From NCBI RefSeq assembly GCF_014646695.1, contig NZ_BMNT01000002.1, positions 250,930 to 292,948 of the forward strand: a stretch of 42,019 bases of DNA, in the 5' to 3' direction. Origin of the DNA: Sphaerisporangium melleum. GTDB lineage: Bacteria > Actinomycetota > Actinomycetes > Streptosporangiales > Streptosporangiaceae. A program made the translations under genes and the position numbers. The notes under the pieces were generated by a model. It did not search any database. It was not told the origin of the DNA and was given only the letters and a program-made list of their open reading frames with translations. Positions 7,534-15,867 of the stretch are shown here, piece by piece. The stretch's first letter is position 1; every line of letters starts with the position of its first letter.

Positions 7534-10500
7534 TCAGGCCGACGGCATCGAGTGCAGCCGCCAGCTCGGCAGCAGTTCGTCGATCAGGGCCTCGGTCTCC
7601 GGCGCCATCCCGCCGCCGTAGGGATGGGAGGACGAGCGGCGGTGCAGCCCGTCCACGACCGCGCGCAGCTTGAGCGGGTCGCCGGTGGCGTGCGCGGCGC
7701 GCAGCAGGTCGCGCCACAGCCCCTCGTCGTCGGCCGCGAGCAGCAGCCCCGCCCGCACGGCGGCCACGGCGGCCTCCGGGTCGTCGTGCGCCAGCCGCAC
7801 CTCGCACAGCCGGTGCGCCGCGTCCGCCACCCCGGCCATCACCTCGTACTCCAGCTCGTCGGCGGCCAGCCAGGCGTACCGGCCGCGCGGCCTGCCGTTC
7901 AGCAGGGGCCCGCGCACCAGGCCCAGCGCCTTGTCCAGCAGGACGGCCCGCGCTCCCGGGTCGTTGTGCGACCGGCGGACCAGCTCGCGGAACAACTGCC
8001 AGTCGGTACGCACCTCGGGGCCGAGCCGCAGCCGTCCGGTGTCGTCGGTGCGGAGGTTGGGCCTGCCTTCGCTGTCGGTGCCCAGCCAGTCGGCCACGCG
8101 GGCGATCGTCGCGTCGCGCACCACGGCCTGCACTCCGCGCGGCCACAGGATGCCGCCGAGCACGACCGGGTGCACGCCGGACGGGTGGGTCGCCAGGTAG
8201 ACGACCAGCTCGCAGGCCAGCTCGGCCCGCCCCTCCTCCAGCGGCGGCACCGGGCCGATCTCGATGGGGCCGAGGATGCGCACGTTGATCGAGGGCGTGG
8301 TGGTGAACTCGCGGGGTGGCGGCTCCTCTTCGCGCACCGGCTCGCCGTCGCCCCGCTCGGCGGTGCGGAACAGCTCGATCACCGCGTCGTAGTGCCTCCG
8401 GGGCAGCAGCTGGGCCGACGCCGTGACGCCGAGGGCGGGGATCGCCGCCTTGCCGTCCTCGGTGATCTCCCAGGTCCAGGTGGCGTGCGGGATGTCACCG
8501 GCGACGACGTACCCTGCGGCCATGCGGGTGCCGGCCCGGCCCAGCCGGGCCAGGCGGCGCGCCTCCTCGGGGTCGGGCTCGATGGCCGACAGCAGGTAGT
8601 GCGGGGACCAGGCCGGGTCGGCGGCCCGGCCGCGCACCCGGCCGGTGAGCACCTGGTCGCCGGTCGCGGCGGCCTCCTGCGCGCGGGCCTCCAGCTCGGG
8701 CAGCGCCTCGGCCAGGCTGCCGACCGCGCGTACGCGGTGCGGGGCGATCATCACCAGGTCGGCGCCGAAGCCGACCAGCGTGATGCGCATCTGGTCCGAC
8801 CAGCGGTTGGTGGCCAGTTCGACGGCGAGCGCGGACAGGGCGTCGCGCACCCGGTGCCCGGTGACGGCGATCAGGCCGTGCGCCGCCTCCAGGTCCACCA
8901 GCACCCGGCCGGTCTCGATCACCCCGAGTGAGACCAGGCCGGGGTAGGGCGCGGGGACGTCGGCCAGCGCGTGCTCGTCGATCGCCCGGCCCTCGTGGGC
9001 GAGCAACCGCCAGGTGCGGCCGCCGTCGTGCGACTCCCACGGCTCGGGCGCGTCCGGCTCCGCGGGGTGGATCCACAGGTCCAGCCCGCGGGCGGACAGA
9101 TGGACGGCGTAGATGGTCGGTGGCACGCGTCCCTGGTCGGCCAGCAGCTTGCCGAGCAGGCGCAGCGCGTTGTCGAGCATGCGACTGCCGGGGGCGTCCG
9201 AGCCGAGACGCAGCGCGACCTCCGCCGCGGCGGCGTCACCGCGCGGCCGGGGGATGCGGTGGCCGAAGGCGCGCCGCCAGAGCTGCTCACGGCGGCGCCG
9301 TCCGAGCGCGGCCAGCAGGCCGGCGGCGGCCAGCGACCCGCCGGCCAGGTACTCCAGCAGGTCCAGACCCGTCCCGGTGTCGCGCGCCTCGGGCTCGGCC
9401 ACCGGTGTGACGGCGGCCTTCGGGGCCTTGGCCGCGGCGGAGGGCGGCTTGGCAGTGACGGCGGGCGGCTTGGCCGAGACGGAGGACGGTTTGGCCGGGG
9501 GCGGCAGGTGGTAGATCGGGCCGGGCACGCCGGTCGTCGGCAAGGTCACCCCGCCGGGTGCGCGGCCGCCGGCGTCCCCCGCCCGGCCGGTGCGGTCGGC
9601 GTCCCCGGACCGCTGCTCCGCGGCGTCGCCCGTCCGCGCTCCGGAGCCGGGCGTGCCCTCGGTCCGCTGCGCCCCGCCCGCACTCTCCTGGGTTCCGGTG
9701 GTCTCGCGGCCGCTGTGCACACCACCCGTCGTCGTGGCCGGGGTACGCGCCTCGCCGCCGGTGGACACCCCCGTCCCTGCGGTGCCGTCGGCCAGGCCGG
9801 CCTTGGCGGGAGCCTTCAGGAACTGCGTACGGCCGTCCAGCTCCGCCGGTTCGCCGGGGTGCCGTTTCAGGGTGGTCGCACGCCGCTCGTCCACCGACAC
9901 GACGTGGACGTTGCGCGCGTCGTCCGGCATGTCGAGCACCCAGCCCGGCCTGATGAGATCGGCCATCTGGAGCCGGCTGCCGTCCGGCTGCGTCTTGTGC
10001 TGGTTGAGGCGGTAGATCTCCGGATAGCGCCGCCCGTCCCCCAGGCACTTGTCGGCGATCTCCCACAGGCTCTCGTGATGACGGCCGTGCGGAGGCTGGA
10101 CGACGTACACCTTCTTGGTCTGGCGCACCTCCGAGAGTGCCGTCCCCGCCGGCGTCTGCGCGTCCGACGCCGTCTCCTGGAGGGGGACGGTGATCGCCGC
10201 GGCCACCACCGAGGGGCGGGCGGGCGGCGGGGCGGAGCCGATGCCGGCGATCGGGATGGCGGCGGCGGACACGGTGAACAGCATCAGCGCCGTCGAGACC
10301 AGGCGGTTGGCCAGGGCCTGCGTGCCGCCCGACATCGGGACGCGGACCGGCATGCCGATGCGGCGGATGCCGGAGTACACCTCCACGATCACGCAGACGA
10401 CCAGTTGCAGCCAGCAGAGCCACACCAGCAGCACGAGGATGGCGATGGCCGTGCTGGTGCCGATCTGCCGGGTGAGCAGGTCGCCGTTCAGCAGTTCCGC

Positions 10501-10689
10501 GGGCAGCGGCGGGCCGGTCAGGCGCAGCAGGGCATAGGGGACGCCACCCATGAGCGCTGCCAGGGCGGCGAGCGCGGCCACACCGGCGATCACGTCGCCG
10601 AACGTGCGCCGCGGCCGGATGCGCTGCACCGTCGCCGGCGCGGCCGTTCGGTACGGCGGGCGCGAGGCGGGCCCGCGTTCGGCGGTCAT
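7534..10689 (-). CDS. Membrane-spanning LysM protein with C-terminal SARP-like (winged helix + BTAD) region
   Basis: The protein has 1051 residues. Membrane segments are at about 32-54, 80-105, 131-152 and 444-463. Residues 192-256 are a LysM-like peptidoglycan-binding domain (VYVVQPPHGRHHESLWEIADKCL...). Residues 280-440 are a long Thr/Gly/Pro/Ala-rich linker. Four segments put the LysM domain outside and both ends inside. Residues 470-790 are an unassigned cytosolic region. Residues 800-892 look like an OmpR-type winged helix (VRILGPIEIG..) and 895-1040 like a bacterial transcriptional activator domain of helical repeats, as in SARP regulators. This suggests a wall-sensing membrane regulator of the Tad genes. 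Start is ATG with GGAGG 8 bases upstream; it follows the TadG-like gene by 28 bases. Confidence 0.8.
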   Translation of the reverse strand: MTAERGPASRPPYRTAAPATVQRIRPRRTFGDVIAGVAALAALAALMGGVPYALLRLTGPPLPAELLNGDLLTRQIGTSTAIAILVLLVWLCWLQLVVCVIVEVYSGIRRIGMPVRVPMSGGTQALANRLVSTALMLFTVSAAAIPIAGIGSAPPPARPSVVAAAITVPLQETASDAQTPAGTALSEVRQTKKVYVVQPPHGRHHESLWEIADKCLGDGRRYPEIYRLNQHKTQPDGSRLQMADLIRPGWVLDMPDDARNVHVVSVDERRATTLKRHPGEPAELDGRTQFLKAPAKAGLADGTAGTGVSTGGEARTPATTTGGVHSGRETTGTQESAGGAQRTEGTPGSGARTGDAAEQRSGDADRTGRAGDAGGRAPGGVTLPTTGVPGPIYHLPPPAKPSSVSAKPPAVTAKPPSAAAKAPKAAVTPVAEPEARDTGTGLDLLEYLAGGSLAAAGLLAALGRRRREQLWRRAFGHRIPRPRGDAAAAEVALRLGSDAPGSRMLDNALRLLGKLLADQGRVPPTIYAVHLSARGLDLWIHPAEPDAPEPWESHDGGRTWRLLAHEGRAIDEHALADVPAPYPGLVSLGVIETGRVLVDLEAAHGLIAVTGHRVRDALSALAVELATNRWSDQMRITLVGFGADLVMIAPHRVRAVGSLAEALPELEARAQEAAATGDQVLTGRVRGRAADPAWSPHYLLSAIEPDPEEARRLARLGRAGTRMAAGYVVAGDIPHATWTWEITEDGKAAIPALGVTASAQLLPRRHYDAVIELFRTAERGDGEPVREEEPPPREFTTTPSINVRILGPIEIGPVPPLEEGRAELACELVVYLATHPSGVHPVVLGGILWPRGVQAVVRDATIARVADWLGTDSEGRPNLRTDDTGRLRLGPEVRTDWQLFRELVRRSHNDPGARAVLLDKALGLVRGPLLNGRPRGRYAWLAADELEYEVMAGVADAAHRLCEVRLAHDDPEAAVAAVRAGLLLAADDEGLWRDLLRAAHATGDPLKLRAVVDGLHRRSSSHPYGGGMAPETEALIDELLPSWRLHSMPSA

Positions 10690-10717
10690 CGTGCCGCCTC
10701 CTTCCTGTCCGCCCCGG

Positions 10718-11164
10718 TCACGGCTGCTGATCGCCGCTGTCGGGGCCCGCGGTCGCGGCGCCGGTCATCGCCGAGCCCGCGAAGCCGAACGCCGCGAGGA
10801 ACATCGCCTCCCATCGGGCGCTGACCACCACCGTCACCGCCCCCTGGCCCGGGGCGACGGCGCATCGGGCGAGCTGGAGGCCCGTGTCGCGGTGCATGGT
10901 GACGATCTCCCTGGCCCGGCCGCAGACGACGCCCTCGTCGCCGAGCAGGCGCACCTGGCCGGTGGCGCGCAGGTGCTCCTCGTCGATCTGGTCCGCGGCG
11001 GCGCGGGCCGCCTGCTCGGCGACGTCGGCCGCCCGCAGCCGGGCGTTGATCGCCGCGCCGCCGTCCACGAGCAGGCCGGCCAGCAGGAAGACCACCACGG
11101 AGAAGATCACTACGAACACCGACATGGACCCCCGCTCATCCCACCCCACCCCGGTAAGGGTCAT
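10718..11164 (-). CDS. TadG-like pseudopilin
   Basis: The protein has 148 residues. The N-terminal ERGSMSVFVVIFSVVVFLLAGLLVDGGAAI is the Tad-type hydrophobic helix found in TadG-like proteins. It has the Gly at the usual cleavage place but lacks the Glu at +5 (Phe instead), which separates it from the TadE gene just upstream. The rest is a helical region and a short beta-rich tail with two cysteines. The ATG overlaps the TadE stop (ATGA). It is expected to be a minor, membrane-anchored component of the Tad pilus machine. Confidence 0.82.
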   Translation of the reverse strand: MTLTGVGWDERGSMSVFVVIFSVVVFLLAGLLVDGGAAINARLRAADVAEQAARAAADQIDEEHLRATGQVRLLGDEGVVCGRAREIVTMHRDTGLQLARCAVAPGQGAVTVVVSARWEAMFLAAFGFAGSAMTGAATAGPDSGDQQP

Positions 11165-11577
11165 TCGACCCTCCGGAAGCGTTCCAGGGGGACCACCGAG
11201 TCGCCCTGCATCCGCCTGGTCGCCCCCCAGCCGAGGAAGTCCAGCTTGAGCTCGCAGGTCACGGCCGCCCGGACGGTGCCGCCCTCGCGCCAGTCGCTGC
11301 CCGACAGGCTCACCTGCGGGCCGCACTGCCCGTCGAGCGCCGAGCGGGCGGCCTCGCGGGCGGCGCGCTCGGCGGCGCCCATGGTGCGCTGGACGGACGC
11401 GGCGCGCGCGGCGTCCCTGGCGGCGCCGTTGACCTCGCCCTGTGCCTCGACGACGCGGCCGGCGCCGACGAGGAAGGTCAGGAACAGCAGGATGACCGGG
11501 GCGAGCATGACGGTCTCGACCGCCATCGACCCGCGGTCGCCGGCCCGCCTCCGGTCCGCAGGCGGGCATGCCGTCAC
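11161..11577 (-). CDS. tadE: TadE-like pseudopilin
   Basis: The protein has 138 residues from a GTG that overlaps the stop of the Flp pilin gene (GTGA). The N-terminus RGSMAVETVMLAPVILLFLTFLVG has the pseudopilin pattern: Gly before the cut and Glu at +5. Then come EVNGAARDAARAASV and a soluble tail with two cysteines. TadE proteins are minor pseudopilins processed by the Flp prepilin peptidase and needed for pilus assembly. No gene for that peptidase (TadV, aspartic protease family) is in the window. Both edges of this gene are overlapped by its neighbours, so it is translated as part of the chain. Confidence 0.87.
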   Translation of the reverse strand: MTACPPADRRRAGDRGSMAVETVMLAPVILLFLTFLVGAGRVVEAQGEVNGAARDAARAASVQRTMGAAERAAREAARSALDGQCGPQVSLSGSDWREGGTVRAAVTCELKLDFLGWGATRRMQGDSVVPLERFRRVE

Positions 11578-11810
11578 TGCTTCGGCCCGCCGGAGCCGCC
11601 TCCGCCGCCGAAGTTGCTCTGGATCTCGGCCTGCTTCTGGGTGACCAGCGTCCTGATCAGCGTGGCGAGGCCGAGGGCCACCCCGGCGATGATGGCGGTG
11701 ATGATCACCCATTCGACGGCGGAGGCGCCGCGTGAGGGAGCGGTCCTGGCACGGTGGAGCCGCACGTTCAGGACGGCGAGCAGATAGGTGAGCCACGGTG
11801 GTGTGAACAT
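11574..11810 (-). CDS. flp: Flp-family type IVb pilin
   Basis: A 78-residue protein with a 28-residue basic leader, then G|ASAVEWVIITAIIAGVALGLATLI. This fits the Flp prepilin signal: cleavage after Gly, Glu at +5 and an aromatic residue at +6, here Trp in place of the usual Tyr. The tail is glycine-rich (FGGGGGSGG). It should be the main subunit of the pilus. It starts directly after the TadC stop and overlaps the TadE start by four bases. The Shine-Dalgarno sequence is weak, so translation may depend on coupling to tadC, odd for a gene expected to be the most highly expressed. Confidence 0.85.
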   Translation of the reverse strand: MFTPPWLTYLLAVLNVRLHRARTAPSRGASAVEWVIITAIIAGVALGLATLIRTLVTQKQAEIQSNFGGGGGSGGPKQ

Positions 11811-12746
11811 CTACGACCCCAACATCTTCATCGCTGCCGGATAACTGAGAAAGATCACGAAGCCGGCGCACAGCAGGAGCTGGGCGACGAGTATGGACTG
11901 TGACCGCTCTCCCGCCTGGCCTTCGATCTCGGCCAGCTCGCGCCGCCGCATCGTGGCCGAGCGGGCGGTGAGCGAGGCGCGGACCTTCGCGCCGTCGTCG
12001 GCGACCAGGCCGAGCGCCGCCGACAGGTCGCGCAGCTCGTCGACGTTGATCTCGTCGCCGAGGCGGCCGAGCGCCTGCCAGGGGGTGATGCCGATGATCC
12101 TGGCGTTGGCCAGCGCCTCGCGGATGCGGGCCATCGCCCAGTTGTCGGCGTTGCCGCCGGAGCCGCCCTCGCCGACCGACACCGCCATGAGCAGGGCCTC
12201 CGGCACTCCCCTGCCTCCCGCGAGGTTCATGGCGACCAGGTCGAGGAAGGCGCCGACCGCGTGCCGGAAGTCGCGCCGGCGCACGGCGGCGTCCCTGCGG
12301 ATCTGCAGGTCGGGCAGGAAGAAGAAGACCACGGCCACGATGAGCGCGGACCACAGCGGCACCTGCAGGGGCACGCCGAACTCCATCAGCGCCAGCCAGC
12401 CGGCCAGGATCGGGAAGGCCAGCAGGCCGGACACCCCGAGCAGCGCCTTGGTGGCCAGGTAGCCCTCGAACGAGCGGCCGAGCAGCGCCAGGTCGGCCCG
12501 GGTGGAGCGGACCTCCCAGCCCCGCGCGGCGTACAGCCGGGCCAGGCGGACGCCGAGCTCGCGGCGCAGCGGGCTGACCTCCTCCTGGAGGTCCACCAGC
12601 CGCATCCGTGTCGCCTCGTCGCCCTCGCGGGCCGAGTCGAGTGCCAGAAGGCGGGTCACCAGGCCCGGCCGGGGCGGGAACAGTGCTCTGACCAGCAGGA
12701 AGACGCCCAGCCCGAGGACGGCTCCCGCCAGGATGTTCTCAACCAT
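11811..12746 (-). CDS. tadC: Tad secretion inner-membrane platform protein TadC
   Basis: The protein has 311 residues and belongs to the GspF/type II secretion F family. There is an N-terminal membrane helix (ENILAGAVLGLGVFLLVRAL), two central helices around 95-140 (LLGVSGLLAFPILAGWLAL, LWSALIVAVVFFFLPDLQI), the conserved cytosolic segment AVRRRDFRHAVGAFLDLVAMNLAGG, and a C-terminal helix (ILVAQLLLCAGFVIFLSYPAA). With TadB it forms the platform that the TadA ATPase drives. It overlaps the end of tadB by 8 bases. Confidence 0.9.
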   Translation of the reverse strand: MVENILAGAVLGLGVFLLVRALFPPRPGLVTRLLALDSAREGDEATRMRLVDLQEEVSPLRRELGVRLARLYAARGWEVRSTRADLALLGRSFEGYLATKALLGVSGLLAFPILAGWLALMEFGVPLQVPLWSALIVAVVFFFLPDLQIRRDAAVRRRDFRHAVGAFLDLVAMNLAGGRGVPEALLMAVSVGEGGSGGNADNWAMARIREALANARIIGITPWQALGRLGDEINVDELRDLSAALGLVADDGAKVRASLTARSATMRRRELAEIEGQAGERSQSILVAQLLLCAGFVIFLSYPAAMKMLGS

Positions 12747-13662
12747 GGACGCTCACTCCTCCCGTCACCGGCTCGCGCTCGACCGGGGCGCCGGAGGCCG
12801 GGCCGAGGAGCCGGGCCGGCTTGTCGAACCTGGCGAGCCGCCGCATCCAGGCGAAGCCCGCGCCGAACAGCCCTGCGACGACCACCAGCACGGCCTGGCC
12901 CAGCAGCGAGTCGTACTCGGCGACGTAGGAGGGGTTGAAGATCACCAGCGCGGCGGCGAAGGCCACGGCCGTGCCGACCACGATCTGTACGCTGCGCCGC
13001 GTCGAGCGCCGCTCGGCCTCGACCCGCCGGCGCATGTCCAGCTCTTCGCGTGCGGACACCGCGAGCGCGCCGAGCACCTCGCGCAGCCCGGGGCCGCGGA
13101 GCTTGGCGTTGAGGATGAGCGCGGCGATCACCAGGTCGGCGGACGGGTCGTCCAGCTCGTCGGCGAACAGCCGCAGCGCGTCGGGCAGCGGCATCCGCGT
13201 GTGCAGGCGGTCGACCAGCGACCGCAGGTGGGGACGCAGCGTCGGGGCCGCTGCCCTGATCGAGGACGGGATGGCCTGCTCCAGGCCGGCCGCGCCCGCG
13301 ATCGTGTCCCGGAGCGACTCGGTCCAGGCGGCGAGCCCCTCCAGGCGGCTCATGGCCGCGCGTTCCTCGGCCGCCCCGCCGGTCAGGCCGCGCCAGGCCA
13401 GCACGAGCAGGACGGCGCCCGCGGCCATGACCGGCCAGCGGGTGACGACCAGCACCAGCCCGCCGGTGATCGTGGCGACCGCCGAGCGGGTGGACAGCCT
13501 GCGCAGCAGCTCACGGCGCCGCGCGCTGCGGTCGGGCGTCGCGGGCCCCGGCCGCACGCCGTACAGGGCCAGGCCGAGCAGGAACAGGCCGCCGCCGATC
13601 GCCGCGCCCGCGAGGATCGCCAGCGGGTCGAACAGCCCTGCGGGCAGCGGCATCACGACCAC
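12739..13662 (-). CDS. tadB: Tad secretion inner-membrane platform protein TadB
   Basis: The protein has 307 residues from the GTG at 13662; an ATG at 13653, which would overlap the tadA stop as TGATG, is an equally good start. It is a GspF-family protein: N-terminal helix PLAILAGAAIGGGLFLLGLALYG, a second hydrophobic region (VATITGGLVLVVTRWPVMAAGAVLLVLAW), the conserved WTESLRDTIAGAAGLEQAIPSSIRAA segment and two C-terminal helices (SVQIVVGTAVAFAAALVIF, AVLVVVAGLFGAGFAWM). It is the partner of TadC in the pilus platform. Confidence 0.9.
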   Translation of the reverse strand: MVVMPLPAGLFDPLAILAGAAIGGGLFLLGLALYGVRPGPATPDRSARRRELLRRLSTRSAVATITGGLVLVVTRWPVMAAGAVLLVLAWRGLTGGAAEERAAMSRLEGLAAWTESLRDTIAGAAGLEQAIPSSIRAAAPTLRPHLRSLVDRLHTRMPLPDALRLFADELDDPSADLVIAALILNAKLRGPGLREVLGALAVSAREELDMRRRVEAERRSTRRSVQIVVGTAVAFAAALVIFNPSYVAEYDSLLGQAVLVVVAGLFGAGFAWMRRLARFDKPARLLGPASGAPVEREPVTGGVSVHG

Positions 13663-14960
13663 ATCTCCATCGCCGGGTCGTAGCCGTACTCGGCCAGGTC
13701 GTCCAGGCAGGCGATCGGCGCATGCGGGACGGCGTGCCCGTCCGGGCCGGGCGCGAAGACCTCCGAGGACAGCACCCGGCCGTCGACGCCGGCGACCTCG
13801 CGGACGCTCGCCACGTACCGCCGCAGCCGGCCGCCCTGGTGGTAGTCGTTGCGCTTCTCGATGAAGACCACGAAGTCGATGGCGCCGGAGATCAGCATGT
13901 GCGTCGCCTCGATCGGCAGGCGCTCCTCGGCCTGCAGGGCGTAGGTGGCGATGCGGTTGAAGACCTCCATCGAGGAGTTGGCGTGGATGGTGGACAGCGA
14001 CCCGTCGTTGCCCTGGGTCATCGCGTTCAGCATGGTGACGATCTCGTCGCCCAGCACCTCACCGACGATCACCCGGCTGGGGTTCATGCGGAGCGACCGG
14101 CGCACCAGCTCGGCCATGGTGATCTCGCCCTGGCCCTCGGAGTTGGGCAGGCGCTGCTCGAAGGCCACGACGTTCGGGTGCAGCTCGTGGAACTGGTCGA
14201 GCCCGAGCTCCAGCGCCCGCTCGACGGTGATCAGCCGTTCGTGCTGCGGGATCTCGTTGGCCAGGGCGCGCAGCAGCGTCGTCTTGCCGGCGTTGGTCGA
14301 CCCGGCGATCATGATGTTCTTCCTGGCCGCGACGGCGGCCGACAGGAACCGGCCGAGCTCGGGAGTGAGCGTGCCGTTGCCCACCAGGTCGCTGAGGAAG
14401 ACCTTGCCCAGGCGGGCACGGCGGATCGACACCGCGGGGCGCACGGTGACGTCCATGACGGCCGACAGGCGGGAGCCGTCGGGCAGGCGCAGGTCGAGCT
14501 GGGGGTTGGCGGTGTCGAAGGCCCGGCTGGACAGGCCGCTGTACGCCGCGAGGATCTGGATCAGCTCGATGAGCTCCTCGTCGGATTCGGCCACCGGGTC
14601 GTGCATGACCTCACGGCCGTCGGCGTACCCGACGAACACCCGGTCGCAGCCGTTGACGTCGATGTTCTCGACCTCGGGATCGTCCAGCAGCGGCTGGAGG
14701 CGGCCCACGCCGAACAGCGCCGCGTGGATGCCCGCGGCCAGGGCCTCCTCCTCCTCGGCGGTCGGCGGGGTGCGGCCCGAGCCGATCTCGTTGCGGGCGT
14801 GCTCCTCCAGGACCTGGGAGATCAGCGCCCGCGCGAACTGGCGCTCGTCCTCACCGCTCATCGGGACGAGGCCGCTGGCCTGGTCGAGCCGCCGCTGGTG
14901 GGCCAGCCGGTCGCCGACCTCCTGCCGGAACCGCTTCACCAGGGAGTGGTCGGTGCTCAT
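13653..14960 (-). CDS. tadA: Tad pilus ATPase TadA (CpaF family)
   Basis: The protein has 435 residues, the usual CpaF/TadA length. The N-terminal helical domain (1-90) leads into the VENIDVNGCDRVFV segment. The P-loop is GSTNAGKTT (220-228), the Walker B-like strand is RVIVGEV with E301, and SLSTIHANS (321-329) is the conserved histidine box. It should be the hexameric cytosolic motor for pilin export and assembly; TadA can power both extension and retraction in other bacteria. The start is ATG with GGGGGAAGG 4 bases upstream. It is followed closely by tadB. Confidence 0.95.
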   Translation of the reverse strand: MSTDHSLVKRFRQEVGDRLAHQRRLDQASGLVPMSGEDERQFARALISQVLEEHARNEIGSGRTPPTAEEEEALAAGIHAALFGVGRLQPLLDDPEVENIDVNGCDRVFVGYADGREVMHDPVAESDEELIELIQILAAYSGLSSRAFDTANPQLDLRLPDGSRLSAVMDVTVRPAVSIRRARLGKVFLSDLVGNGTLTPELGRFLSAAVAARKNIMIAGSTNAGKTTLLRALANEIPQHERLITVERALELGLDQFHELHPNVVAFEQRLPNSEGQGEITMAELVRRSLRMNPSRVIVGEVLGDEIVTMLNAMTQGNDGSLSTIHANSSMEVFNRIATYALQAEERLPIEATHMLISGAIDFVVFIEKRNDYHQGGRLRRYVASVREVAGVDGRVLSSEVFAPGPDGHAVPHAPIACLDDLAEYGYDPAMEMWS

Positions 14961-15074
14961 GCGCCTTCCCCCGATCGGCTCATCCGTGATCCCCCGGCCG
15001 GACTCTTGCGCGAGGTGCCGACCGGCCTCATGGGCGGGCCCCCGATCGGCTCGTCCTGCGGCCCTCGGTCGGCG
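14961..15074 (-). repeat. Degenerate short tandem repeats between tadZ and tadA
   Basis: The gap holds about four to five loose copies, 22-24 bases each, of a core like CCGATCGGCTCATC (clear at about 14970-14984 and 15043-15055, weaker between). One copy provides the ribosome site of tadA. Two tiny open frames (MTPTEGRRTSRS..., MSRSGEGA) chain by ATGA overlaps but are probably chance. Confidence 0.4.
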
Positions 15075-15866
15075 TCATGCCGGCTCCCCCGTACGGGGCC
15101 GGGGCAGGTCGGCGACCGGGGCCGTGGAACGGGCCGGGGCGACGCGGGCGGCGAGGCGTCCGGCCAGCTCGCGGGCGGTGCGGATCAGCAGGGAGCGGTC
15201 CAGGCGGCCGCCCCACTGCCCCTTGAGCAGCTCGGCGCCCTTCGGGTCGTACGCCAACCCCGCCACGAAGGCGATGTCCCGGCCGCCGGCCCCGACGATG
15301 CGGCGCACCTCGTCGATCGAGGGGCGGTAGGAGCGCGGGTCGGCGATGACGACCACGCCGACCTGCCCGCCGGTGATCATCAGCCGCTCGCGCAGGTGGG
15401 CCACGTGGTCCAGGCTCGGCCGGGTGAGCAGCAGCGTCACCTCGGCCTCGGCGAGCAGGTCGGCCATCTGCGGGTGGGCGCCGAGCCTGCCGCAGTCGGC
15501 CAGCACATCGGCCCCGGGCAGCGCGGCGAGCGCGCGGCCGAGCGGCCCCCACAGCCAGGTGAGCCCGGCGGCCTGCTCGCCGTGGGTCAGGCCGGTCAGG
15601 ACGTCCAGCCCGCCGACGAGCTTCTGGGTGTGCTCGTAGATCTGCTCGGGCTGCAGGCCGCGGCGGGCGGTCGCGCCGAGGCTGAGCAGCCCGCGGGCGG
15701 GGTTGAGCACGCCGCCGTCCATTCCGGGGAGGCGGTAGACGAGGTCGCCGCCGGCGGGGTCGCACTCGGCCAGCAGCACCGGCCGCGGCCACACGGCGCC
15801 GAGCGCGGTGGCGGCGGTGGTGACGCCGGGCGCCCCCTTGTCGGCGGCGAGCGCGATGAGGGCCAC
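15075..15866 (-). CDS. tadZ: TadZ/CpaE-like ParA-family protein
   Basis: The protein has 263 residues from a GTG 1 base after the stop of the SAF gene. It belongs to the MinD/ParA ATPase fold: N-terminal LIALAADKGAPGVTTAATALG, ECDPAGGD and a central VLADCGRLG strand (switch-like), then VGVVVIADPRSYRPSIDEV. The P-loop lacks the normal GK(T/S) lysine (GAPGVTT), so nucleotide hydrolysis may be weak or absent, as is known for TadZ proteins. TadZ directs the pilus machine to its place in the cell. The start GTG is chosen because the domain begins at once; longer readings overlap the SAF gene. Confidence 0.82.
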   Translation of the reverse strand: MALIALAADKGAPGVTTAATALGAVWPRPVLLAECDPAGGDLVYRLPGMDGGVLNPARGLLSLGATARRGLQPEQIYEHTQKLVGGLDVLTGLTHGEQAAGLTWLWGPLGRALAALPGADVLADCGRLGAHPQMADLLAEAEVTLLLTRPSLDHVAHLRERLMITGGQVGVVVIADPRSYRPSIDEVRRIVGAGGRDIAFVAGLAYDPKGAELLKGQWGGRLDRSLLIRTARELAGRLAARVAPARSTAPVADLPRPRTGEPA

Positions 15867-15867
15867 G

